Of a stretch of DNA of 41,581 nucleotides, positions 30,548 to 37,808 are shown piece after piece. The position numbers and the translations under genes are program-made. The DNA is from a virus. The notes under the pieces are model-generated. The model worked only from the letters and a program-made list of their open reading frames with translations. It had not been told where the DNA came from and did no database searches. The stretch covers positions 1-41,581 of IMG/VR virus record IMGVR_UViG_3300042484_000751, one strand, 5' to 3'. Position 1 is the first letter of the stretch, and the number at the start of each line of letters is the position of its first letter.

Positions 30548-32686
30548 TTATAATTTGAGTACTGTTCTAAGAGTAACTAATTGTTGTTCGCTGTAACTTA
30601 CCGCTGTTCTATTATCTATAAACAACAAGTCACCGCTAAATTTATTTATATCGGGAGTTCTATCAATTACGGTCACTACATAATTAAGATTAGAAGTTTC
30701 ATCAGTTAAAACATTACCTACTACTAATGCGTAATTATTTTTGTCTTGAAGTAGTAATTGATTAGAAGAACTTGTAATCTCTACGACTTCATAGTTACGC
30801 TTAGCTCCATGTATTGTAATAGTTAAAATATCGTCGCGAGCAAGCCCAGAAACAGTATCGGTAGTTACCAAATAGCATGCGCTCCCGGTAACGTTAGCAT
30901 ATGCTTGATCGTTTGTAAACTTATCTATATCTCTTATGATACCAAACTGTCTGTAATCATTCTGTACCAAGACACCATGATTCTTTTCATTATTTATAGT
31001 AGATGTAAACATCAAAGTATCTGCAAATAATTCTTTAACTGGATCACTTCCATGGCCTCCAGTAGGAGAAATAATAGCTGATACATTAGCGTTTGCACCA
31101 TTACCAGTTATGGTTACATTAGCAAACGTATACCCTACCCCTGGTGCTTGCACGGTAATATAACTGATGGTGTTATTTGCAAGCACTACGTTACCTGCAA
31201 ATCCTACCCCGTCTCCTGCAACTACTACATTGGCATAAGAATAACCACTACCTACATTGGCAATTCTAAAAGCATGAATACCTCCATCAATAGCTGATAA
31301 TTCAACCACCGTCTGTAAAGTATCTAGATCATCTACTGAAAGATTAGGAAAGGCATTAGCACCACTTCCTGTAGCGCTTGCAAAAGTTATTTCTAAATGA
31401 GTATAACCATTACCGCGTTCTTCAATTATAACATCTTCAACTTGTCCAGCGGCATTAACAAACGGAGTTAAAACTGCACCAGTACCATCACCTATTAAAG
31501 AAATGGTAGTATTTAAATTTGAGGAATAATTAATGCCACCATCTTCAATTAGCACTCTTTCCAATTGCCCATTAACCAATACAGGGGTAAGAACTGCGCT
31601 GGTAGAGAAGTTTAAATTAGCAGTAGCATTTGAAGTTGGTTGACTGCTACCGGTCGTTGCTATACTGATGGTGGTATTTGATCTTGCATCAGGCGAATAA
31701 CCATAGCCTTTATTAGTTAAAGTAACCCCTACTATTGAATTACTGGTACTACCATAAACAAGACTTGCAAATGCATTAGCCGTTGGCTGAAAGGCACCAG
31801 TAGTTGCTATAGTTACAGTAGTATTATTTCTTACATTTGTAAAGTATCCAGCTCCTGTGCTGTAAATACTGACATTACTGATATTATTAAATTCACTATG
31901 CCCAGAATAACCAGAATTGTTTATTCTTATATTTGCAGATTTATATTTTGCGCCAGCATTATCTATCAATACCTTAATAAATTCACCAGATGTATTAAAT
32001 ACTGGTCTAATATTAGCAATTGAATTACCTGAGCCTCCAGTAAATTCACCAAGAACCGAAAGTGAAACCAATGCGTTACCGGTGTAGCCTGAACCGTTAC
32101 TATCTATAGTTATACTACTTACTTCACCTCTAGAATAAAAAGCATTAGTTACCGCTCTCTGCACCGGCATAAATGAAGCTGTAAGAAATCTATTCTGAGC
32201 CGATAGGGGGATAGTATACATATACTTCCAAACATATCCATCGGCTGTAGTAAGAGTGGTAACGTCTTGCCCGGAGGGTTCAACGGTTGAAGCTGCTCCA
32301 TTATTATTAAAAATACACTTATATACTGCAAAGGTACTGGTCAGTACATAAAATTGAGATGCCTTTAAACTAGTTGCACCAGATTCGGAAGTAAAAGTTG
32401 AACTGTAATTACCATCGTATTGATCATATACGGTACCTGTTTCCCAATCATATCTAGGTACTACAAAAGATACGTCTCTTAAGTTTATTCTTTTAATACT
32501 TAAAATACCATTTCGCGTATAATGTTCGTAGTCCTGGGTTACCTCAGGTGTCTGGGGGGTAGCAGGTACAGCCCATTCTAAAATATTACCAATAAAATAG
32601 TAATAGTTAGCTCTACGAGACAAAAACTCATTATAAACCGATTCCACCAATGAGCGGTGAATGGTATCCTTTAAAAGAAAAGACAT
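30548..32686 (-). CDS. 8: Baseplate wedge protein gp8, enlarged
   Basis: The N-terminal 190 residues match gp8: RANYYYFIGNILEWAVPATP, NGILSIKRINLRDVSFVVPR, then FAVYKCIFNNNGAASTVEPS and TTADGYVWKYMYTIPLSAQN. At 712 residues it is about twice T4 gp8 (334). The extra length comes from a series of imperfect beta repeats (about 200-560) built on GxGYxxxxxVxxxG: NGSGYTGNAL, GAGYFTNV, GYGYSPDA, GNGYTHLE, GSGYSYAN and GVGYTFAN. The family end resumes with KELFADTLMFTSTINNEKNH. It would form part of the wedge that contacts gp7 and gp10. Two perfect TATAAATA octamers (30643-30650, 30991-30998) fall inside its 3' part. Confidence 0.9.
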   Translation of the reverse strand: MSFLLKDTIHRSLVESVYNEFLSRRANYYYFIGNILEWAVPATPQTPEVTQDYEHYTRNGILSIKRINLRDVSFVVPRYDWETGTVYDQYDGNYSSTFTSESGATSLKASQFYVLTSTFAVYKCIFNNNGAASTVEPSGQDVTTLTTADGYVWKYMYTIPLSAQNRFLTASFMPVQRAVTNAFYSRGEVSSITIDSNGSGYTGNALVSLSVLGEFTGGSGNSIANIRPVFNTSGEFIKVLIDNAGAKYKSANIRINNSGYSGHSEFNNISNVSIYSTGAGYFTNVRNNTTVTIATTGAFQPTANAFASLVYGSTSNSIVGVTLTNKGYGYSPDARSNTTISIATTGSSQPTSNATANLNFSTSAVLTPVLVNGQLERVLIEDGGINYSSNLNTTISLIGDGTGAVLTPFVNAAGQVEDVIIEERGNGYTHLEITFASATGSGANAFPNLSVDDLDTLQTVVELSAIDGGIHAFRIANVGSGYSYANVVVAGDGVGFAGNVVLANNTISYITVQAPGVGYTFANVTITGNGANANVSAIISPTGGHGSDPVKELFADTLMFTSTINNEKNHGVLVQNDYRQFGIIRDIDKFTNDQAYANVTGSACYLVTTDTVSGLARDDILTITIHGAKRNYEVVEITSSSNQLLLQDKNNYALVVGNVLTDETSNLNYVVTVIDRTPDINKFSGDLLFIDNRTAVSYSEQQLVTLRTVLKL
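30643..30650 (-). promoter_or_regulatory. Possible internal late promoter before the DUF4815-type gene
   Basis: Perfect TATAAATA on the minus strand within the end of gp8 (codons of DINKF), 108 bases upstream of the DUF4815-type gene. It could give extra late transcription of that gene, or be a chance codon match. Confidence 0.35.
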
Positions 32687-32687
32687 G

Positions 32688-33128
32688 TTATGCTACAGTA
32701 ACGTTCCAGGTAATAACAATAGTATCCCCAGCTGCCTTATTAACCGTACTAAAGGTTGTACGGCATAGCATATTACCTGTAGAGGCTGCATTTAAAATAG
32801 CTGCCTCAGTCAAAGCACCTGTACCGGTACCTGCAGGAAATGTAGCAATATATGTAAGAACGTTAGATACACGGGTTGTTGAATCTAATACTACTCGACC
32901 TAATTCTCCCCCTAATGCAGTTTGACCGGTAGCAGCAGCAGTAGCATCCGAACCCACTGCCATATGACTAGGAACTGCAATAGTATTACCAACCAGGCGA
33001 GCTGCAATAACTTGCTTTCCCACTGCTACTACAAGGTTATCAATTCTACGATAATCTTTTTGAATACCTTTTTCATCCAGAAGAATAACTTCCAGATTAC
33101 CTTTTATACTTACTGATTCTGTAAACAT
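32688..33128 (-). CDS. Small virion structural protein, 146 residues
   Basis: Begins MFTESVSIKGNLEVILLDEK and shows IDNLVVAVGKQVIAARLVGN, then HMAVGSDATAAATGQTALGG and TGALTEAAILNAASTGNMLC, ending DTIVITWNVTVA. This is a recognisable small beta-rich family of tail or baseplate proteins in aquatic phages, with no enzymatic residues. It has its own perfect late promoter (33156-33163) and an AAGGAA ribosome site, and ends one base before gp8. It sits between the gp7-position protein and gp8, so it is probably a wedge accessory. Confidence 0.75.
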   Translation of the reverse strand: MFTESVSIKGNLEVILLDEKGIQKDYRRIDNLVVAVGKQVIAARLVGNTIAVPSHMAVGSDATAAATGQTALGGELGRVVLDSTTRVSNVLTYIATFPAGTGTGALTEAAILNAASTGNMLCRTTFSTVNKAAGDTIVITWNVTVA

Positions 33129-33155
33129 GTTTTTTCCTTAAAAAGTTCTTTTATA

Positions 33156-33163
33156 TATTTATA
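33156..33163 (-). promoter_or_regulatory. T4-type late promoter for the 146-residue protein and gp8
   Basis: Perfect TATAAATA on the minus strand, 28 bases upstream of the ATG at 33128, in the 38-base gap after the gp7-position gene. Confidence 0.8.
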
Positions 33164-33166
33164 TTA

Positions 33167-35305
33167 TTAAAATACAATCACTGATGACCCAGCATAAATT
33201 TCATCAAAGTAATCTATCGCATAATCTACAAGTATGCCTGAGCCAGTATCAGTGATTGAAACATTACTTATATTATTATCAATATTCTTATTAAATACTT
33301 GCGAAAGCTCTTCAGATAATGATAAGCTATCATTTACTAATGAACTTCCTGATATATCATTTAAAATAGATAGTACATTTACATTATCAGAAAATGCGTC
33401 AAGTGTTTGAACTATGTTAATGGATTCAGAAATAGTTACAGTATCAGATACTGGTTTAAACACATTTAATGATATAAAACTATCAGATATACTTACTACA
33501 TTTGCAAGTGGTTTTTGCAATTGATATGCTCTACTATCCAGCGTACTGAATACACTGTTAAGTTGTGTAAATACATTTTTAGCAGAAACCACTTCCACAT
33601 TGGCACTAACATTCGCAATAGTAGTCAGGGCTCTATTTACAAATAAATTAGTACCAGCTTGATGTACCAATTTTTTAACAATATTATAGAAAACACTTAT
33701 ATCAAGCTCAGATTCAACTTGGTATGCAAATGGCTGATACAGATTCTTATCTTGTAAACGTACATCAGGTTCGGATAAAAAGCCCTGAGTCGCCATATAT
33801 TCACCTGGATACTTTGCAATAGCTCCTATATCAAACGTTATGATAGCATCAGAGGGGTTAGAAATACCTACAGAGGTTGCTGAAATAATTGCTTGAGAAG
33901 TCGTACTTGAAGAAGCTAATAAATTACCAGTATATGCAAAAGGTGTAACATAATCTGAATCAAAATATCTGGTTGAGTCAGTTGTAGAATGAATTCCTAT
34001 TAAAGTAAAACTTTCTTGGAATCCTCCTGCAGTAGTAGCAAAATATTTAGTAGATGTGGCCACTCCCAATGCATTGGATAAGGTAATAGTAAAATTACTA
34101 CTATAATTATAACCAAAATTAATAAACTTTAAAGTTTGAATTGATCCGTTAGATCCAACCTTAGTAATTCTAACTAAAGTATCTTGACCTCCGATGGTAA
34201 GATTAAATACTTCTCCTACTCTAAATCCCGTACCCCCGAAACTAACTTGGTATGAAGTAGTAGTTGGTTTTACAATACCAGTGAAAATAGTACTAGTTAA
34301 GCTTTTTACAAATACATTATCATCTATTTCAAAAGGAACATCAACTAAACTCTTATAAAATATTTCATAAAGATTTGTAGCTAGAGTCTTTACTCTGACT
34401 ATTTCAACAGTATAAGCAATATTATTTTTTACAAGATTTAAAAACCTATCTTGAAGGTTAGTTACGCTACCAGAGGTTAATAGTACCCGTATAGATGTAC
34501 GGAAACTCCATTTTCCATCGGATGGTCTTAATACAAAATCATAAGGATGACTGGTAGTTGCAACAGTATCATATAAAACTTTAAAAAGTGTTTCTATAGA
34601 AAGGGTACTACCCTTGGCCTTATACAACCCTTCTATCTTTTTAACTAAGAGTGATTTGTTAACTTGTAGACTTATAGGTAGGTCACTTGCATAATTAGTT
34701 AAAAAATAATTTACAAAACTAGATGTAGTTTTATCTATATCACTGTACTGTCTGGCATTTTGTACTAATTCAAGAGCACCTTGATCTTGCTCTAAAAATT
34801 TATAATAATACTCTAAAAACGCCACAAAGGTGGTATAGTCAGACCTGATAAACTCAGGTAGCTGACTGCTTATTAAATCAGATACTCGGTCTTTTATTCT
34901 TTCAGTACTTACGGTATTGGTATTAGGGGTATTATCAATGTAAAGTATACTCAATGAATCATTTATTATAGAACTATCGGTGAGAGATTGTTCTACTACC
35001 GTGCCACTTATACTCAAGACTCCCTGCATGCTGGAATGAATTTGACAGATATAGTATAAGGTAGAGGGGGCATCATTTGGAACTGTGAAGGATATTGTTC
35101 CAACAGCAACCCCATTATTAGTAACTCCATCATTATAAGCACTACCTGTACCAGTTACTGCAGCTGTCTTTATCCAAAAAGGATGACCAGTTGCATTAAC
35201 GTTAAAGGTATAGGTATTTCCTCTGACTAAATTAAGAGTTGGATTACTATTACCATCAATGCTATAGGCTCCTGCGCCTACATTAGTTACTGCAAATGTG
35301 GTCAT
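33167..35305 (-). CDS. Baseplate wedge (gp7-position) protein with N-terminal cupredoxin fold
   Basis: A 712-residue protein between gp6 and gp8. Residues 1-103 are a plastocyanin-like beta sandwich with all four type-1 copper ligands: H41 in GHPFW and C87, H90 and M93 in ICQIHSSM. About 130-270 is the helical segment seen in cyanophage-type wedge proteins (LPEFIRSDYTTFVAFLEYYY, then KFLEQDQGALELVQ and IEGLYKAKGSTLSIETLFKV). Beta repeats follow (FGGTGFRVGEVFNLTIGGQD), and the C-terminal 150 residues are low-complexity Asn/Ser/Val/Asp-rich. T4 gp7 is longer (1032) and I do not claim strict orthology. It starts one base after the gp6 stop, so the two are coupled. Confidence 0.82.
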   Translation of the reverse strand: MTTFAVTNVGAGAYSIDGNSNPTLNLVRGNTYTFNVNATGHPFWIKTAAVTGTGSAYNDGVTNNGVAVGTISFTVPNDAPSTLYYICQIHSSMQGVLSISGTVVEQSLTDSSIINDSLSILYIDNTPNTNTVSTERIKDRVSDLISSQLPEFIRSDYTTFVAFLEYYYKFLEQDQGALELVQNARQYSDIDKTTSSFVNYFLTNYASDLPISLQVNKSLLVKKIEGLYKAKGSTLSIETLFKVLYDTVATTSHPYDFVLRPSDGKWSFRTSIRVLLTSGSVTNLQDRFLNLVKNNIAYTVEIVRVKTLATNLYEIFYKSLVDVPFEIDDNVFVKSLTSTIFTGIVKPTTTSYQVSFGGTGFRVGEVFNLTIGGQDTLVRITKVGSNGSIQTLKFINFGYNYSSNFTITLSNALGVATSTKYFATTAGGFQESFTLIGIHSTTDSTRYFDSDYVTPFAYTGNLLASSSTTSQAIISATSVGISNPSDAIITFDIGAIAKYPGEYMATQGFLSEPDVRLQDKNLYQPFAYQVESELDISVFYNIVKKLVHQAGTNLFVNRALTTIANVSANVEVVSAKNVFTQLNSVFSTLDSRAYQLQKPLANVVSISDSFISLNVFKPVSDTVTISESINIVQTLDAFSDNVNVLSILNDISGSSLVNDSLSLSEELSQVFNKNIDNNISNVSITDTGSGILVDYAIDYFDEIYAGSSVIVF

Positions 35306-35306
35306 A

Positions 35307-37154
35307 TTATACTGAAGAGGTTACAGTAATAGTTGTACCGGCAACCAAGCCCCCGGCCTTATTAGTTGTAGTATCATCTAGTAGTAAAATTTCATTTCTT
35401 GAAACAGTCAAATTATAATTAGCTTCCTGTATAGTTCCTGTAATCCGGATATCCGTTACTCCGGCTGGAATACCCGATGGAGTAATACCAGTTAAAGAGA
35501 TAATTCCTGTTCCATAATCTACTGTACCGACATTTGAAGATACAATAGCATTATTAACGATATTAACAAGCCTTAGTACACCAGAGCCGTTATCGTTTGG
35601 AGGGGTATCATTTGGAAGATCTGTAATTTTTACCAGCGTCGAAACTCCACTAACAGAGATAAAAAAGAAGCTAGAAAGTATAGACCCAGGCTTTAATGGA
35701 TTTCTAAATTTTACAGCGGTATCCCCGGTAAATAAATTAGTAGTATTTAAAACAGGTATAATTCTACGTTGTAACTTAAGAGTAAGCAAGGCGCTGGTAA
35801 TAGAGTTATTAGTACTGAGAATATCTTTTATCAAAGCTGAATGAATATAATTCTTATTAAACTTTTGTACGTTATTAGTAAAGAAGTTAGTTATGGTAGT
35901 ATTAACCTGGGCTCTTATTTGTTCAGAAGATAAGGTAGTAATAGAAGAATTAAACTTTATATCAGCAGTAAGATTTACAAAGAATAATGAAGGATCAACA
36001 AAGACTGGGGTAACAGTAATACCTTGTTTAGACTTTAGAATATTATTTTTGATTGATTCTTTAGTAGCATCAGAAATAGTAAAAGAGGAAAATGGTTTTA
36101 AGGATATAATTACTCTACCATAATAGGGAGGATCATTATCCTCACCACCCCATACCGAAACAGATTCTGCTCCTGCATAATTAGCTAAGATCAACGCCTC
36201 ATAATCGGTAGCAGTAACTGCTCTGTTCTTTGCTGCATTAACCCTGGGAGCATTAAACTTAATTGAGGTAATGCTTTCAGCATCCGCGCCACCTGTTGAA
36301 TTACTGTTAACGGTAATTGCAATACTACTTGATCCCCCTATTGTGGTTCCGGCGGTAAAGGATTGAGTTATCGTACTTGATACGTTAACTACAGAACCTG
36401 TAGCAACCATGTATTGTATAGTAACGATATTACCAAACGTTAAACTCTTACCTAATACTCCGTCACCGAAAAATATTTGATACTTACCCTGGGGATTCTG
36501 TTCAAGAAAATAGATTTCTGATGTATCACTTATCCCGGTAATATCGGTAGATAGGGAATAGGTGGTAGTTGTGGTATCAGAAGATGAGGTCTGTACGCTG
36601 ACTTTAATAGTAGTTGTATCTACCGATTCACTGGGTATCTCGTATTTTGCATTAGGTGTGATATCGGTAACAACATAACTAAAAGACAGCAAAGTACCTT
36701 CCGTAACATCGGTATCAGCAAAAGTGTAGGTTGTACCTACCCTGGAAGCAGTCTTAGCCTCGGTGGTAAGGAAAGTATATGATATCCCATCTACTGTAGA
36801 TGTAAAGGGAGTATATCGATCCATTGTCAAGGATGCAGGCAAGTTAGATGGATTGGTAACTACTATGTCTAAGTTTGCTACTGCCCCCCTTGCCGATACC
36901 GGTGTATAACCTAAATGCTTGGCAATAGAAACTGCAGAAGATCTCTTAACTGCAGAATCTAAGAACATCTCATTTACCACCATATTAGCCAGATAAGCGT
37001 TGTAATGGGTATTATAGGCTAAGATATCCAATAGAGTAGATAATCCTGATCCTTCAAAATCATAATCGGTAAATTCGGTTTGAGCGTTTAAAAACGTTTT
37101 TAAGTTTGACTTAATTTGATCAAAATCAAGTTCGGCTATTCTTAGATTAGACAT
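35307..37154 (-). CDS. 6: Baseplate wedge protein gp6
   Basis: The central wedge component, a baseplate J-like protein that joins neighbouring wedges in the inner ring and supports the sheath-to-hub switch. The 615 residues start MSNLRIAELDFDQIKSNLKT and include FTDYDFEGSGLSTLLDILAY and NTHYNAYLANMVVNEMFLDS, the strongest family signature, followed by GYTPVSARGAVANLDI. A J-like core segment is VNAAKNRAVTATDYEALILA followed by VSVWGGEDNDPPYYGRVIIS. T4 gp6 is 660 residues. The ATG shares one base with the gp25 stop. Confidence 0.95.
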   Translation of the reverse strand: MSNLRIAELDFDQIKSNLKTFLNAQTEFTDYDFEGSGLSTLLDILAYNTHYNAYLANMVVNEMFLDSAVKRSSAVSIAKHLGYTPVSARGAVANLDIVVTNPSNLPASLTMDRYTPFTSTVDGISYTFLTTEAKTASRVGTTYTFADTDVTEGTLLSFSYVVTDITPNAKYEIPSESVDTTTIKVSVQTSSSDTTTTTYSLSTDITGISDTSEIYFLEQNPQGKYQIFFGDGVLGKSLTFGNIVTIQYMVATGSVVNVSSTITQSFTAGTTIGGSSSIAITVNSNSTGGADAESITSIKFNAPRVNAAKNRAVTATDYEALILANYAGAESVSVWGGEDNDPPYYGRVIISLKPFSSFTISDATKESIKNNILKSKQGITVTPVFVDPSLFFVNLTADIKFNSSITTLSSEQIRAQVNTTITNFFTNNVQKFNKNYIHSALIKDILSTNNSITSALLTLKLQRRIIPVLNTTNLFTGDTAVKFRNPLKPGSILSSFFFISVSGVSTLVKITDLPNDTPPNDNGSGVLRLVNIVNNAIVSSNVGTVDYGTGIISLTGITPSGIPAGVTDIRITGTIQEANYNLTVSRNEILLLDDTTTNKAGGLVAGTTITVTSSV

Positions 37155-37549
37155 TATCTTATTCTTGTTATTAATGTGGTTAAAGTAATGGGTCTATCGG
37201 AGTTATTTAATCTAAAAATTATATCGCAAATAATATCATTTTCATCGACTTTTTCTCGCAAACTTATTTCTAATACCGTTACTCTAGGCTCGAACTTAGA
37301 AATTGTATCTATAATAGTCTTTTTCATGACCTGTACTGTTACAGGGTTAAAGTTCTCAAATAAAAGACCATGTATTTGACAACCAATCTCTGGATGAAAG
37401 GGACGCTCGTAATGTCTCGTAGACACTAAATTTCTAAGAGATTGCTTGACTGCTTCTTCATCGTTCTTTTTTAATACGTCGCCGGTGACCGGATGAATAG
37501 AAAAAAGAAGATTTAAGTCTGAATATTGTCTGGTATTTCTGGTAGCCAT
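37154..37549 (-). CDS. 25: Baseplate wedge protein gp25
   Basis: The 131-residue GPW/gp25-family protein links the wedge core to the first sheath disc and starts sheath polymerisation. It begins MATRNTRQYSDLNLLFSIHP and carries the family hallmarks RHYERPFHPEIGCQIHGLLF, ENFNPVT and the FEPRVTVLEI strand. The ATG at 37547-37549 was chosen over the GTG at 37594 because the longer form would overlap the PAAR gene and adds a tail not seen in the family. No Shine-Dalgarno sequence precedes it, and a perfect TATAAATA ends only five bases upstream, so late mRNA may be leaderless here. It is TAATG-coupled to gp6. Confidence 0.93.
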   Translation of the reverse strand: MATRNTRQYSDLNLLFSIHPVTGDVLKKNDEEAVKQSLRNLVSTRHYERPFHPEIGCQIHGLLFENFNPVTVQVMKKTIIDTISKFEPRVTVLEISLREKVDENDIICDIIFRLNNSDRPITLTTLITRIR

Positions 37550-37554
37550 GTTTA

Positions 37555-37562
37555 TATTTATA
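37555..37562 (-). promoter_or_regulatory. T4-type late promoter directly before gp25
   Basis: Perfect TATAAATA on the minus strand, beginning immediately after the PAAR stop codon (37563-37565) and ending five bases before the gp25 ATG. The predicted start site coincides with the ATG. Confidence 0.7.
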
Positions 37563-37808
37563 TCAGTTTGCGAAGGTATTCGAGCTTCCTTCACGGATAC
37601 TATCGTTTCTTGTGTCTCTATCTCCTATTCTACAAATCCCTCTTCCGTTTGCAAAAACTTTAGAGCTTCCCCCTACCATTGTATCCAGGCGTGTATCCCT
37701 ATCACCGATTCTAACAACACCAAACCCGTTTACAAAAACGGTAGAGCTTCCATTATTCTTAGTATCGTTTCTGGTGTCTTTATCACCAATTCTTGCAATC
37801 CCAGCCAT
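37563..37808 (-). CDS. PAAR-type spike tip protein with three internal repeats
   Basis: The 81-residue needle tip corresponds to T4 gp5.4. It is made of three near-identical units of 27-28 residues, each RIGDxDTRxDxxxxGSSxxFxNGxG (RIGD at residues 6, 33 and 60). This would give the pseudo-threefold fold that caps a trimeric spike with a single chain. It contains no His, so the usual PAAR zinc site is not evident. The only candidate ligand is Cys59. It starts on the last base of the spike gene (37808) and is followed directly by the gp25 promoter. Confidence 0.88.
   Translation of the reverse strand: MAGIARIGDKDTRNDTKNNGSSTVFVNGFGVVRIGDRDTRLDTMVGGSSKVFANGRGICRIGDRDTRNDSIREGSSNTFAN

Noticed and set aside
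37549-37594. gp25 starting at the upstream GTG (37594)
   Set aside because: It would overlap the PAAR gene by 32 bases and add residues not typical of the gp25 family. The ATG at 37549 gives the normal N-terminus, although it lacks a ribosome site.
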